From NCBI GenBank assembly GCA_947488605.1, contig CANKZJ010000010.1, forward strand, positions 22,608-86,607: 64,000 bases of DNA, written 5' to 3'. The stretch's first letter is position 1. The number at the start of each line of letters is the position of its first letter. Shown here one piece after another: positions 50,024-60,045 of the stretch. Below the pieces are notes generated by a model, which was given only the letters and a program-made list of their open reading frames with translations, had not been told where the DNA came from and ran no database searches. A program made the translations under genes and the position numbers. The DNA is from an uncultured Paracoccaceae bacterium (GTDB lineage Bacteria > Pseudomonadota > Alphaproteobacteria > Rhodobacterales > Rhodobacteraceae).

Positions 50024-50985
50024 AGGCGTCCCTCGCGTGATCTTTGCATCGCTTCATCAAAATCGATCAATGGCGCGTCTGACATCAGATGGTCCATACG
50101 GGCCGTATCATATTGCACCGGCATCATACGCGCCTGCACGGTGGCAGGATGCAAAAGGCCGGGTTTGGACACAAATGGCACAAGACGCCCAATGAATGAC
50201 AGCAAACGCCACGGGAAAACGACCGTCCGCTTGCGCAATCCGAGCGCGGCGAGATAGCGCGTTCGATCAGGTGGATCGCGGTCAATCAGGTTGATTGGTC
50301 CCGCGGCCTGCGTCTCGCAAGCTTTCACGATCGCCTGCGCACAATTCTTAACGTAAATGACGGGCAGTTGGCCCGCCCGCGTGAACTGCACCAAAATCGG
50401 CCCGAGAATTGCGCCAAGGTGCGCGTTCCACATCTTGTCCGGCCCAAAGACAGAGCCCGGACGCAAGATCGTTAGCGGCATTGCATGTGACGCCGCGGCC
50501 TGCTGTGCGATCTCTTCTTGTCGCAGCTTGTTTTGGCAATAAACATCTCGCCTCGAAGGTGCGGTTTCCAGCGGCGAACTCTCGTCAATGATCCCGCCTT
50601 TCGCCCCCGCATCAGAACTATAAACAGCTATCGAGCTGATCAGAACCAGTCGCGGCACGACCGGCTGGCTGATAATTGCTTGGCAAAGCGCCTGCGTTGC
50701 ATCGACGGTGTTGCGCGCCTGAGTTTCGGCATCACCCGTCATCATAGCCGCCAAATGGATGACGACGTCAGCACCGGCAAGCGCAGCATTGAGGTCGCCT
50801 TGCAACAGGTCGGCCAAAATGGGGGTGACGCCCGCGTCCCATTCTGCGGGTTCCGATCCGGCACGACGTATGATGGCAAGGACGGTATGGCCACGTGCAC
50901 GTGCGCAAGCCACAACCGCACGACCGATAAAGCCAGATGCACCTGTCACCGCGATCGTGAATGGTTGCGCCGCGCGGTCCATCAT
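50020..50985 (-). CDS. NAD-dependent epimerase/dehydratase
   Basis: A 321-residue extended SDR. TIAVTGASGFIGRAVVACARARGH is the NAD site, DVVIHLAAMMTGDA the conserved strand, VLISSIAVYSSDA the Ser strand, and RRDVYCQNKLRQEE the Tyr-x-x-x-Lys catalytic pair. LTILRPGSVFGPDKMWNAHLG shows the sugar-nucleotide pocket. It starts with tandem ATGs overlapping the Gfo/Idh stop (ATGATGG at 50985). With that neighbour it repeats, as separate genes, the pair that is fused in the last gene of this operon. Substrate unknown. Confidence 0.88.
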   Translation of the reverse strand: MMDRAAQPFTIAVTGASGFIGRAVVACARARGHTVLAIIRRAGSEPAEWDAGVTPILADLLQGDLNAALAGADVVIHLAAMMTGDAETQARNTVDATQALCQAIISQPVVPRLVLISSIAVYSSDAGAKGGIIDESSPLETAPSRRDVYCQNKLRQEEIAQQAAASHAMPLTILRPGSVFGPDKMWNAHLGAILGPILVQFTRAGQLPVIYVKNCAQAIVKACETQAAGPINLIDRDPPDRTRYLAALGLRKRTVVFPWRLLSFIGRLVPFVSKPGLLHPATVQARMMPVQYDTARMDHLMSDAPLIDFDEAMQRSREGRL

Positions 50986-52151
50986 TTGCCCCGTTTCAAT
51001 TTGACCGCCCAAGGTTGCGGCGCGGGCGGCGTACAGGTTGTCTGCATCGCGACAGACCCGCTATGCTCGCCTGCATTTTGCAACGCCAGCGTGACCTCGT
51101 TTACATGAAGCGCCATCTGCATGATCGGCAGCGGGTCATTGTCCGCCGCTATATCATTCAGCATCTGATCGGGACCAAGAAAGAAATTCATCGTCGCAGC
51201 ACCACCCTTGGCAGGCACCGGATGTGTTTTCTTGCTGGGCAAGCGCAGTTTGCGGGTGATCGGAAGTTCCAGCAAACGTCGCCGGATACGCATGCGTTTG
51301 CGAAAACGAACGGCGGCCAGATTGTCCCAGCATTCATCAAGCTCAAGCACGCCTTTTTCACCCACAATCCGCAATTCGTGGTTATGCGGCGCAATGATCG
51401 AACAGGTCAGCCGCGACACCACGCCAGAAGTATGAAACAGCGTGCCGATTGATAAATCATGCGCAGCGGGCGCGTCGCCCGTCAGCTGTGCAGAAGCCGC
51501 AACCACAGTACGCACTGGTCCAAACATCTGGATCAACCATGTCAGGTAATATCCTGCATGTTCCATCGTACAGCCGACCTGAAACTCGTCCTCGGCAGGC
51601 CAAGGCGCACCGGTCTCGCTCTTCCACTGCTGATAGGGCGCTTGCCGAATATAGCCGTCATCAATCTCGGCATAGGCGAGGTGAACCTTACCAGCGACTT
51701 CGCTTCGGATACCTGCCCAAAGCGTCTGTGCTGATTGCGACAGATAACTGCATGGGGCTGATCCCAGACGCAATCCTTGTGCCACTGCAATGTCGACCAG
51801 CGTTTGTGCCTGTTCCATATTCATGGCGAGTGGTTTTTCGGAATAAACGTGCCGTTCTGCCATCAGGCAATCGCGTGAGACGCCAAAATGGGCGTCAGGA
51901 TTGGTCAGGTTCAAGACCAACCCATCCGCTGGCAATGTCGACAACAATTGCACGATGTTTGCAAATGAAGGCACAGACCAATGGTTGCAAAAGGTATGAA
52001 GCCGATCCGCATCCAGATCGAACGCACCGACGATCTTTACATCAGGATAAAGCGCTATGGATTTCATGTAGAAATCCGCGACATACCCCGTGCCGATGAT
52101 CGCGATGGAACGTTGCCCGTTCCTGCCTGTCTCGACTTCAGAATCTACCAT
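50982..52151 (-). CDS. Gfo/Idh/MocA family oxidoreductase
   Basis: A 389-residue protein. SIAIIGTGYVADFYMKSIALYP is the dinucleotide site, LVLNLTNPDAHFGVSRDCL the second strand, and SEKPLAMNMEQAQTLVDIA the EKP motif that carries the catalytic Lys. The C-terminal half is the expected open beta-sheet domain, with CTMEHAGYYLTWLIQMFGPV. Typical substrates are NDP-sugars or inositols. It shares an ATGA overlap with rmlA and leads into the separate epimerase gene. Confidence 0.88.
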   Translation of the reverse strand: MVDSEVETGRNGQRSIAIIGTGYVADFYMKSIALYPDVKIVGAFDLDADRLHTFCNHWSVPSFANIVQLLSTLPADGLVLNLTNPDAHFGVSRDCLMAERHVYSEKPLAMNMEQAQTLVDIAVAQGLRLGSAPCSYLSQSAQTLWAGIRSEVAGKVHLAYAEIDDGYIRQAPYQQWKSETGAPWPAEDEFQVGCTMEHAGYYLTWLIQMFGPVRTVVAASAQLTGDAPAAHDLSIGTLFHTSGVVSRLTCSIIAPHNHELRIVGEKGVLELDECWDNLAAVRFRKRMRIRRRLLELPITRKLRLPSKKTHPVPAKGGAATMNFFLGPDQMLNDIAADNDPLPIMQMALHVNEVTLALQNAGEHSGSVAMQTTCTPPAPQPWAVKLKRGK

Positions 52152-53026
52152 CAGGCCGCCATCAATCCGCGCAAATACGCACCATATTCAGTCTTGGCAT
52201 AGCGGTCAGCCAACGCTGTCAATTGCGCGTCATCAATCCAACCAGCGCCATATGCGATCTCTTCTGGGCAACCCGTTTGCATGCCCTGACGACTTTGCAG
52301 GGTGCGCACAAAATTTCCTGCATCCAGCAGACTGCCATGCGTCCCTGTATCAAGCCAAGCATAACCACGCCCCATCTGCTCGACCGTTAACGCACCTTCG
52401 GTCAGATAGCTTTCCAGCAGCGTAACGATTTCTAACTCGCCACGCGGGCTGGGCTTGATTTCACGTGCGCGTTCCGGTGCGCTGCCATCCAGAAAATAAA
52501 GCCCGGTCACGGCATAATTCGACGGCGCCACCTGAGGTTTTTCTACAATCTCGGTAACGCGGCCCTCTGCATCCATGCCAACTACGCCGTAGCGTTCTGG
52601 ATCAGCCACATGGTAGCCAAAGACGGTCCCACCCGCGCTTTGCGCATCAGCGCTTGCCAATAGCTCCGGCAGGCCATGTCCGAAAAAGATATTGTCCCCC
52701 AGAACCATCGCAGAGGGACCACCATCCAGAAATTCTTCGGCAATCAAGTAGGCTTGCGCCAATCCATCAGGTTTCGGCTGCACCAGCCACGTGATCTGCA
52801 CACCCCATTGCGACCCGTCGCCCAGCAGACTTTGGAACTGCGCCTGGTCATGTGGCGTTGTGATGATCCCGATCTCGCGGATGCCGGTCAGCATCAGCAC
52901 CGACAACGGATAGTAAATCATCGGCTTGTCGTAGATTGGGATCAGTTGCTTGGACAGACCCAGCGTAATCGGCCAAAGACGCGATCCGGTGCCACCGGCC
53001 AATATCAACCCTTTGCGTGTGCTCAT
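52151..53026 (-). CDS. rmlA: Glucose-1-phosphate thymidylyltransferase
   Basis: A 291-residue enzyme with the RmlA start KGLILAGGTGSRLWPITLGLSKQ. It also has PKPDGLAQAYLIAEEFL, the VLGDNIFFGHGLPELL metal motif, EKPQVAPSNYAVTGLYF and the late GYAWLDTGTHGSLLDAGNFV. It couples dTTP and glucose-1-phosphate, the first step of dTDP-L-rhamnose synthesis. It is the fourth gene of rmlCBDA and overlaps rmlD by four bases. The closest group by pattern is the standard RmlA of gamma- and alphaproteobacteria. Confidence 0.96.
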   Translation of the reverse strand: MSTRKGLILAGGTGSRLWPITLGLSKQLIPIYDKPMIYYPLSVLMLTGIREIGIITTPHDQAQFQSLLGDGSQWGVQITWLVQPKPDGLAQAYLIAEEFLDGGPSAMVLGDNIFFGHGLPELLASADAQSAGGTVFGYHVADPERYGVVGMDAEGRVTEIVEKPQVAPSNYAVTGLYFLDGSAPERAREIKPSPRGELEIVTLLESYLTEGALTVEQMGRGYAWLDTGTHGSLLDAGNFVRTLQSRQGMQTGCPEEIAYGAGWIDDAQLTALADRYAKTEYGAYLRGLMAA

Positions 53027-53901
53027 GATGCATTCCTATTCGATGGTGTCGCGCTGGACAGCATGTTCGCTAGTGCGGCGCGCCAATCCGGTCGGGTGAT
53101 CCCGAAAACCGCCTCAAGACTGGTACAATCAAGCCGCGAATTTGCCGGACGTGCTGCGGGCGTCGGATAGTCTGCGGTGGTAATATCGCGTACTTTGACG
53201 TCTCTGCCCGCTGTCGCAAAAATGGCGCGGGCAAATTCCGCCCAAGACACGTCTGGATACCCGCTGAAATGATACACGCCGCGCGTGCCCTGCCCTGCCA
53301 CAAACGCCTTTGCGATAGTCAGACAGGCGTCGGCAATCGCCGCTGCAGGTGTCGGCCCGCCAATCTGATCACCAACAACATTTGGGCTGTCGCGCGTTTC
53401 AGAAAGACGCAGCATCGTGGTGACAAAATTCTTGCCGTCTTCGTCAAAAACCCACGCAGTGCGCAAAATGGCATAGATACCGCCGGCGGCGATAACACCC
53501 TGTTCACCCGCAAGCTTTGTGCGCCCATAAGCCCCAAGCGGCCCTGTCGGATCATCCGGTGACCAAGCCGGGCCATCTGCGCCATCAAATACGTAATCGG
53601 TCGAGATGTGCACAAAGGGCAAACCCCGCTGAGCGCAAGCCATCGCCATCGCACGCGGTGCATCCGCATTAATCACATGCGCTGCGGCTTCTTCCGTCTC
53701 GGCCGCATCCACAGCTGTCCAAGCGGCGGCATTGATCACCGCATCTGCGTCCGTTTCAGCAATAACCGCAGCACAAGCAGCGGGATCGCTCAAATCCGCA
53801 GCGTCACGCCACAAAGCGGTGATTTCCAAACCATGCACAGGCCCCGCTGCGATCAACGCGCGTGCCACCTGCCCTGTCTTGCCAAAAACCAATACCTTCA
53901 T
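53023..53901 (-). CDS. rmlD: dTDP-4-dehydrorhamnose reductase
   Basis: A 292-residue SDR of RmlD type. The start is [37 protein letters not shown] is the RmlD-specific stretch, and [14 protein letters not shown] the Ser/Thr strand. [16 protein letters not shown] holds the Tyr-Lys pair, and [17 protein letters not shown] comes later. It performs the last, NADPH-dependent reduction to dTDP-L-rhamnose. It is coupled to rmlB (upstream) and rmlA (downstream) by four-base overlaps. Confidence 0.95.
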   Translation of the reverse strand: MKVLVFGKTGQVARALIAAGPVHGLEITALWRDAADLSDPAACAAVIAETDADAVINAAAWTAVDAAETEEAAAHVINADAPRAMAMACAQRGLPFVHISTDYVFDGADGPAWSPDDPTGPLGAYGRTKLAGEQGVIAAGGIYAILRTAWVFDEDGKNFVTTMLRLSETRDSPNVVGDQIGGPTPAAAIADACLTIAKAFVAGQGTRGVYHFSGYPDVSWAEFARAIFATAGRDVKVRDITTADYPTPAARPANSRLDCTSLEAVFGITRPDWRAALANMLSSATPSNRNAS

Positions 53902-54935
53902 GCTTTGCCCAGCCGCGTGCCGACACCGTCACGGTCAAGCAGCGGCTGCCACCAATCTTGATTTTCCAGATACCACGCAACGGTCTTTTCCAACCCCTGC
54001 GCAAGCGTGACCGAAGGCCGCCAACCCAATTCCGCACTGATACGGGCGGGGTCGATAGCATAGCGCAGGTCATGACCGGGGCGGTCCGTCACATAGGTAA
54101 TCAGATCAGCATGCGGGGCAGCATCCGGGCGATGCTGGTCCAGCAACGCGCAGATCATTTGTACCAGATCAATATTGCGCGCCTCGTTTTCGCCGCCGAT
54201 GTTATAGCTGCGACCCAATTGCCCGCGCGCCAAAACCGTCAACAACGCATCTGCGTGATCCTCCACATAAAGCCAATCGCGCACGTTTTCACCCTTGCCG
54301 TAAACCGGAATCGGACGCCCGTGCAGCGCGTTTAGAATGACCACCGGGATCAGCTTTTCGGGAAAATGATACGGGCCGTAGTTATTGGAACAATTGGTGA
54401 GGACAACCGGCAAGCCATACGTCTCGGCCCATGCGCGCACCAGATGATCGCTCGCCGCTTTGGTTGCCGAATAGGGGCTGCGCGGATCATAAGGCGTGTC
54501 CTCAGTAAATTGGCCAGTAGCGCCAAGCGAGCCATAAACCTCATCGGTCGAGATATGATGAAAGCGGAACTCCGCAAACTTATCGCGACCTTCCCAATAG
54601 GCGCGGGCGGCTTCGAGCAGCGTATAGGTGCCGGTCACATTGGTCTCAATAAAACAGCCGGGGCCATCGATGGAACGGTCAACATGGGATTCCGCAGCCA
54701 GATGCATAATGGCGTCGGGCTGATGTTCGGCCAAGACCGCATCAAGAGCCGCGCGATCACAGATGTTGGCCTGCACAAACGCATAAAGCGGATCATCGGC
54801 CACGCTGGCGACATTGGCCAAACAGGCCGCATAGGTCAGCGCATCAAGATTGACGACCGCATGCCCTTGCGCCACGGCCTGCCGCACCACGGCAGAACCA
54901 ATGAAACCGGCACCTCCTGTCACTAGGATTTTCAT
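53898..54935 (-). CDS. rmlB: dTDP-glucose 4,6-dehydratase
   Basis: A 345-residue enzyme with the RmlB signatures. [15 protein letters not shown] is the NAD site, [19 protein letters not shown] is present, and [15 protein letters not shown] carries the Asp-Glu pair of dehydration. [20 protein letters not shown] has the Tyr-Lys pair, and [17 protein letters not shown] follows. It makes dTDP-4-keto-6-deoxyglucose, the branch point for rhamnose and for amino sugars such as those made by the DegT-family enzyme elsewhere in the window. Second gene of the operon. Confidence 0.96.
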   Translation of the reverse strand: MKILVTGGAGFIGSAVVRQAVAQGHAVVNLDALTYAACLANVASVADDPLYAFVQANICDRAALDAVLAEHQPDAIMHLAAESHVDRSIDGPGCFIETNVTGTYTLLEAARAYWEGRDKFAEFRFHHISTDEVYGSLGATGQFTEDTPYDPRSPYSATKAASDHLVRAWAETYGLPVVLTNCSNNYGPYHFPEKLIPVVILNALHGRPIPVYGKGENVRDWLYVEDHADALLTVLARGQLGRSYNIGGENEARNIDLVQMICALLDQHRPDAAPHADLITYVTDRPGHDLRYAIDPARISAELGWRPSVTLAQGLEKTVAWYLENQDWWQPLLDRDGVGTRLGKA

Positions 54936-55498
54936 GAATTTGGCCTGTACTTGAAGGGGCTCACAAAATCAGCAAAAGGCGGGGCAACCGCATCCTTATC
55001 GGATAAAACGGCCTCTTCCGCCGCAACACCCCAGTCAATCGCAAGATCGGGATCATTAAACTTCACCGACCCCTCGCAGTCAGGCGCATAGGTCGCGGAG
55101 CATTTGTAAGCCACCATGCAATCCGGCGTGCGTGTGACAAACCCATGCAAAAACCCGGCAGGAATCAGCAATTGGTTGCCTTTGGTATCCGACAGCTCCA
55201 CCCCGACCCAGCGACCATAGGTGGGCGAGCCGACACGAACATCCACCGCCACATCCCAGATCACCCCTTGCAAGGCGCGCACCAGCTTTGCTTGTGCTGA
55301 TGGCGGGCTTTGAAAATGCAGGCCGCGCACGGTGCCCTGATCCCGGCTATATGATTGATTATCTTGAACAAAATGTGTGTCGATACCAAGTTTCACAAGC
55401 GTGTCAGCGTTGTAAGTCTCGGTGAAATGACCCCGACTGTCGGAAAATCGACGGGGCGTTATTTCGACAACGCCGTCAAGGTTGGTTTCATGTATCAT
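54932..55498 (-). CDS. rmlC: dTDP-4-dehydrorhamnose 3,5-epimerase
   Basis: A 188-residue cupin epimerase. [32 protein letters not shown] with the catalytic His, [18 protein letters not shown] and [21 protein letters not shown] with the conserved Tyr are all present, so the RmlC active site is complete. First gene of the rmlCBDA-Gfo/Idh-epimerase-GT4-GT2-fusion operon, which runs unbroken for nearly 10 kb. The promoter must lie in the 255 bp to the divergent membrane-protein gene. Confidence 0.95.
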   Translation of the reverse strand: MIHETNLDGVVEITPRRFSDSRGHFTETYNADTLVKLGIDTHFVQDNQSYSRDQGTVRGLHFQSPPSAQAKLVRALQGVIWDVAVDVRVGSPTYGRWVGVELSDTKGNQLLIPAGFLHGFVTRTPDCMVAYKCSATYAPDCEGSVKFNDPDLAIDWGVAAEEAVLSDKDAVAPPFADFVSPFKYRPNS

Positions 55499-55753
55499 TT
55501 GGTTACCACTTGGTAGGCACAGTTTACTTTACACACTCTGCTGTCCTAGAGCAAAAAGAAGAGATTAGAAACCGCGACTTAGCTGAAATCGCAGCAACAG
55601 TTACGACGCAATTATACGCATTTTTCGCACTGGCCGGACATGACGATCAGGCCAGTGGCGACAGGGATCGCATCAACCGGCTATAGATTTCAGCACATTG
55701 AGGTGAAATACTGCTCCGCAATCGTTCCTGATATCCAGTGAAAGCCAAAGAAT
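55499..55753. promoter_or_regulatory. Divergent intergenic region controlling the rml operon and the membrane-protein genes
   Basis: A 255-bp gap between divergent start codons with AT-rich tracts near 55510-55570 and 55595-55625. The dyad GGTTACCACTTGGTA lies just before rmlC, and CAGGCCAGTGGCG lies near 55649. No clean -35/-10 pair or known operator could be picked by eye. It must carry promoters in both directions. Confidence 0.4.
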
Positions 55754-56905
55754 TTGTACCAATTACCTTACTCAGTACCAAAGCTCCTTATTTGGGCAAT
55801 GTCTTTATATATTTTTACTGTGATCTATCAGGATTTCGCCCTTGGTGGTCACGAATGGAAGCAGGGCGACTGGCTGATTAACAGCGTCAATGGTGCCGTG
55901 CGCCGGGGCATCATGGGGTCCACCATTTTATGGGTTGCGGGTGCGACATCGCTTGATCCGATTTTGGTGACCACGGCATTACAAGGTCTTTTGTTCGGTC
56001 TTTGCATCATCTTGCTGAGCGTCGCGATTGGGCGCAGCGATGTGCGCGCAACACTGTGGCTTTTGGTCCTGTCGCCCGCGTTTTTTGTGAACTTCTGGGC
56101 CGTTGATCCAGACGGGGCCCTGCGCAAAGAACTTCTGGTTTTCCTAGCATTTTCTGTCCTGTTCTATGCAACCACCATGCAGAACGTGTCGAAAATGCTG
56201 GTCCCGCTATCGGCTGTCATCTTTGCCGTTGCGGTCTTCAGTCATGAAGGCAACGTCTTCTTCGCACCCTTCTTTTTCCTATGCTATTTCTTGATCTACA
56301 AAGGCGGACACATTGAAAAACCGCTGCTTATCGGCCTACTCGCTTTGACCTTGCTGGCATGTTTGGGCACGATCGCTGTCGCCTTGCGGTTCAGCAATGT
56401 CCAAGATCATTTGGTCGTGTGCCAGCCCCTGCTTGATGCAGGCGTGCGCAGCGGTATTTGTGATGGCGCAATCAAGGCGCTGGAACTCGATTTGGCATTC
56501 TTCACGGAAGCCACGTTCTGGATGCTTTTTTCGCCCAAGATCCTGTCATTTCTATTGATGTATGGGCTGGTCTGCATTTCCATTTTGGCAATTGGGTTTC
56601 ACTTTTTCGATAAGAAGACGATGTTCTGGGCGTCATTCGGCTCTGCGTTTTTCTTTTTGCCACTTTACGTTGTTGCGGTCGACTGGGGACGCTGGTTAAG
56701 TTTTCACGCATCAGCGGTCATTTTGACGATGTTGATTATCCTCAGTTTGAACGCTGGCAAATCGACAAAACGATCAGACCTGCCGCGCGGGCCGTTCATC
56801 GCGCTCACAATCTTTTCTATCGTCTGGGGCTGCTCTCACTTTGTGGACGTCAAATGGGGCGGGATCGCTCTCAAGACACTGTCAGGCATCCTAGGGTCTG
56901 CCTGA
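55754..56905 (+). CDS. Multi-pass membrane protein, possible polymerase or GT-C-like enzyme
   Basis: A 383-residue integral membrane protein with about nine to ten helices, such as LLIWAMSLYIFTVIYQDFAL and LLVLSPAFFVNFWAVDPDGA. One periplasmic loop holds DWLINSVNGAVRRGIMGS and another VDPDGALRKELL, which is reminiscent of EpsG/Wzy-type and GT-C-type proteins where Arg/Lys and Asp in the first loops matter. No family can be named. The only in-frame start after the upstream TGA (55739) and before helix 1 is TTG at 55754; ATG 55799 would cut helix 1. It is divergent from rml and leads into a second membrane protein. Confidence 0.6.
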   Translation: MYQLPYSVPKLLIWAMSLYIFTVIYQDFALGGHEWKQGDWLINSVNGAVRRGIMGSTILWVAGATSLDPILVTTALQGLLFGLCIILLSVAIGRSDVRATLWLLVLSPAFFVNFWAVDPDGALRKELLVFLAFSVLFYATTMQNVSKMLVPLSAVIFAVAVFSHEGNVFFAPFFFLCYFLIYKGGHIEKPLLIGLLALTLLACLGTIAVALRFSNVQDHLVVCQPLLDAGVRSGICDGAIKALELDLAFFTEATFWMLFSPKILSFLLMYGLVCISILAIGFHFFDKKTMFWASFGSAFFFLPLYVVAVDWGRWLSFHASAVILTMLIILSLNAGKSTKRSDLPRGPFIALTIFSIVWGCSHFVDVKWGGIALKTLSGILGSA

Positions 56906-56951
56906 GGGCAACGCGCAGTTGTCTCAAACGGCGAATGTCAGAAAGACAGAT

Positions 56952-58364
56952 ATGAAGTTCCTAACAACGTTTCCACCCACTCTATTATTTGTCATCGGCT
57001 GGGGCTGCTATCTGCTCCTCTTATTCCCCGGCTTCATGACAATTGATACGGTCCACCAACTTCTGGAAGGGCGCAGCGGCGAAATCGGGGATTGGCATTC
57101 GCCGGTCATGACGTGGTTTTTCGGCGCTGTTGACGGACTTTATTCTGGCCCAGGCGGTATGTTGGTGGCGCAAGTTAGCTTGATTTGGGGGGCGCTATGG
57201 CTGTTTTATCGTGTTGGTTTCGCCGATAGCGCCCCGCGCTTGGGCGCGGTTTTCTTAGTAGCGCTGATGTTCTACCCCGCTGTGCTTGGGGTCGCCGGAG
57301 CAATTTGGAAAGATATTCTCATGGCTGGCTTTGCCGTCTTATTGGCTGGCGCAGTCATGGGGGCCATAGAAAAACCGGCGCTGAAGTGGCACATGACAAT
57401 TCTTGCCTTGGTTGCGGCTGTCCTCGTATTGCTTATGCGCCTCAACGGCATTTTCCTGATTTTCCCTCTTATGGTCGCGCTGTCTTTGGCACATCTACCA
57501 AGTCGGGGTGGGTTTGCGATGCTGTGCGCCATCTTGGCTGGCGCTGCGATTTCTATAGGTCTGGCACTCTCGGCCATGGCCGTGAATGAAAAGGTGGCAA
57601 CGCGGCACCTCCATTCGATCCTATCAGTCGCGATCTTTGACGTGTCCGGCACAGTCGCCAACCTCCCCTCAGGTGCGCGGCAAGAGGCATTGTTCGTCCA
57701 GCTTCCCAACCCACTGACCCAAGGACGCAGCACGGCGCAACTTGCTGCGACTTATAACGCACGCGACTGGCAATCTGTGTTTAAGGGTGACGCGCCGGGG
57801 CTGAACGACCTACAGCAGTTCCAGACAACCTTTGTGGCAGGCTATGCGTCTTTGACCCCGTCAGAGCGTGACGCCTTAATGGGTGCTTGGGTTGCGGCAA
57901 TCATGACCGAACCCAAAGCATATCTGACCCACCGTGCGGACGTTTTTGGCTGGGTGTCAGGGTTCCGAAGATACCAATGGCAGCCCGCCATTTTTGACCC
58001 TGCCGCCTACCCTGCTGAATTACAAGCTATCGTTGCGCCATTCTCCCAGCAAACCAACCTACAAGCCGGGCTGGAACGGCTGTTTTGGAAGCTCAGTAAC
58101 TACGCGCCCTATAAGCCGTGGTTCTGTTTGCTGGCCGCAATTTTGCTTCTCACTTATCTACTCGCAAGAAGGCGCGACGAAATCGCGGCTTTCGCTTTAT
58201 GCCTTGCAGTACCCGCCCATATGTTTGGGTTATTCCTATTCGCGCCAACGCCTGATTTTCGATATTCGCATGTCATCTTCATTTTGACCGGGCTTGCATT
58301 TGCGCTGACGCTTTGTCGCCCACGCCAACGAACCGAGCAAACCTCAAAGCCTCAGCCACTCTGA
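56952..58364 (+). CDS. Multi-pass membrane protein, unknown (GT-C-like layout)
   Basis: A 470-residue protein with about eleven hydrophobic helices. The first periplasmic loop, between helices 1 and 2, reads MTIDTVHQLLEGRSGEIGDWHSPVMTW in two parts. It has an acidic residue and an invariant-looking DWHSP, the position where GT-C enzymes and related ones carry the catalytic Asp. A large periplasmic domain (about 260-390) follows helix 8, then two to three helices. The family resembles uncharacterised glycan-locus membrane proteins (DUF6020-like pattern), but I cannot confirm it. ATG 56952 was chosen over a TTG at 56919. Its end overlaps the convergent 544-residue gene by 13 bases. Confidence 0.6.
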   Translation: MKFLTTFPPTLLFVIGWGCYLLLLFPGFMTIDTVHQLLEGRSGEIGDWHSPVMTWFFGAVDGLYSGPGGMLVAQVSLIWGALWLFYRVGFADSAPRLGAVFLVALMFYPAVLGVAGAIWKDILMAGFAVLLAGAVMGAIEKPALKWHMTILALVAAVLVLLMRLNGIFLIFPLMVALSLAHLPSRGGFAMLCAILAGAAISIGLALSAMAVNEKVATRHLHSILSVAIFDVSGTVANLPSGARQEALFVQLPNPLTQGRSTAQLAATYNARDWQSVFKGDAPGLNDLQQFQTTFVAGYASLTPSERDALMGAWVAAIMTEPKAYLTHRADVFGWVSGFRRYQWQPAIFDPAAYPAELQAIVAPFSQQTNLQAGLERLFWKLSNYAPYKPWFCLLAAILLLTYLLARRRDEIAAFALCLAVPAHMFGLFLFAPTPDFRYSHVIFILTGLAFALTLCRPRQRTEQTSKPQPL

Positions 58365-59986
58365 GGGCAACTGACCTGCAAGATATAGCCCGGGCTGAGC
58401 AGCGTATCGAACGTGGCCAACGGCTCATATTCGCACGATCTTTCGTTCAGCACATCCCGCAGTCCCGCGGTCGCCCGCCCCGGCAAACCGGGCCAGGACG
58501 CGTGAATGGACGTCATGTAGAAGGTGCTGCCATCTGTCGGCGCGGCATCAAGCACAAAGCGTGCGAGCGGCCGAAAATCAGCGCGAATGCGTAGAATGAC
58601 GTACATTTTGGCCCAGCCAATCGGATCGTTGTGCAGCAAGTCCATGATTCTTTCGGAAAAGAGATCAGCATCCATGCTGTACCAGTCAGGCCCGAAATAG
58701 GACGGGTCGATCACGCCGCTTTTAGTGGACAGGGCCGGGGCATAATCATGTTGCGCAATCGGCGCGCCCCTTTCGATCATCAGCGGGATTAACCGGAAGG
58801 ACCCAAAGTAATGCACAACCTGCGACGGCGGCAAAGCAGCAAGGGTCGACACCAATTGATCACTGGCACCTTCAACAATCTGCGGTGGCCATTTCATCGC
58901 CGTGCGCGCACCCGTCGCGACAAAAAGCAATGTCAGTAAGATCAGACCTCCGATTGCAAAAGGACGCCGCGCTTGGGCCTCTGGCGCGACCAAGCACGCA
59001 ATGACGGCACCTGCAAATACGGGGTAGATACCCAACATCCACAACAAGTGGCGCGGACTGACGGCGGGGTACTTACCAATCGCCGCCAGCGCCAGAAAGA
59101 CCGCGCACACCGCGACTGTAAACAGCGTCAGTCCAGCGAGTTTTGACCGCGCCTCGCCTCTCAGCAAGAAAAGCGCGGCAACGGCAACAACAAACAGTAC
59201 CAATAGAAGCGCCAAACCTCTTCTTTGGAACAATTGCGACGCGGCATTAAGAAAACTAAGCTCTGCAGCCAGTCCTGTTTTCCCGTAAGCGTCAGGAAAA
59301 GCAGTGATCTGAATGCCAGTCGCATAGTTGATCTGTAGATAATAGGCGAAGGCGACGACCGCGACCAGGCCACCAAAAGCGATCTCGCGGACGCCAAGCT
59401 GCTTGCGCAAAAGGCGCAAAAGCAGAAAGACACCGACAACAATGCACCCCCCCACAATGGTCGACACCCCGACCAGCAATCCCACCAAGATGACCGCGAC
59501 ATCGCGCAAGTTGAAGGCGTCATCGCGGTTCTTGGCGTAGATCCATGCCGCGAAAATCACAAAACCAATGATGTCGAAAGTGTAGAACTTCAACATGGAC
59601 GCATTGATCAAGAAGGGCTGATGAGACAGCAGAACGAAAAGCCCCGCAGCGATCGGCAGCGGGCGCATCCCGAACGCCCCGATCAGTGCCACCAAAACAA
59701 CGCCAAGTGTCAGCGTGATCATGATCATGCGCAGCACTGTGATCGGCAGTGCGTAGATGGCATGAAGCAACAAGTTAAACAAAGGCGGCCCGGCTTGCTG
59801 CGCCTCGGGCAATGGACCAAACGCTTGCGCGACGCTGTCCAATGGAAAATTGATCAACTGGGAAACTTCGTCGATCCAAATGCTGCGGTCAGTCCAGAAA
59901 TACAGCTGAACAACCCCGAAAAGTAAGACGAGACCCAAGATCATCAAACGAAGTGGAGTGGCAAAGCGGGCAGTCTCACTTGGCAT
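58352..59986 (-). CDS. Multi-pass membrane protein, GT39/GT-C-type glycosyltransferase candidate
   Basis: A 544-residue integral membrane protein. Helix 1 (MILGLVLLFGVVQLYFWTD) is followed by a first periplasmic loop with the DRSIWIDEVSQLINFP acidic pair (D, DE), the expected GT-C catalytic position. A PLFNLLLHAIYALP segment, about ten further helices and a C-terminal soluble domain of about 150 residues (from about 390) follow. GT-C enzymes use polyprenyl-phosphate sugars on the periplasmic side, which would fit the polyprenyl-phosphoryl donor genes at 19-23 kb and the GtrA genes. The donor is not known. It is the last gene of a minus-strand operon that enters from the right edge. Confidence 0.7.
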   Translation of the reverse strand: MPSETARFATPLRLMILGLVLLFGVVQLYFWTDRSIWIDEVSQLINFPLDSVAQAFGPLPEAQQAGPPLFNLLLHAIYALPITVLRMIMITLTLGVVLVALIGAFGMRPLPIAAGLFVLLSHQPFLINASMLKFYTFDIIGFVIFAAWIYAKNRDDAFNLRDVAVILVGLLVGVSTIVGGCIVVGVFLLLRLLRKQLGVREIAFGGLVAVVAFAYYLQINYATGIQITAFPDAYGKTGLAAELSFLNAASQLFQRRGLALLLVLFVVAVAALFLLRGEARSKLAGLTLFTVAVCAVFLALAAIGKYPAVSPRHLLWMLGIYPVFAGAVIACLVAPEAQARRPFAIGGLILLTLLFVATGARTAMKWPPQIVEGASDQLVSTLAALPPSQVVHYFGSFRLIPLMIERGAPIAQHDYAPALSTKSGVIDPSYFGPDWYSMDADLFSERIMDLLHNDPIGWAKMYVILRIRADFRPLARFVLDAAPTDGSTFYMTSIHASWPGLPGRATAGLRDVLNERSCEYEPLATFDTLLSPGYILQVSCPQSG

Positions 59987-60045
59987 TGGGTTCTCTCAAA
60001 AGATGGCGGGCATAGGCGCGAGTTAAGCTTAAAATACTCACTGAC

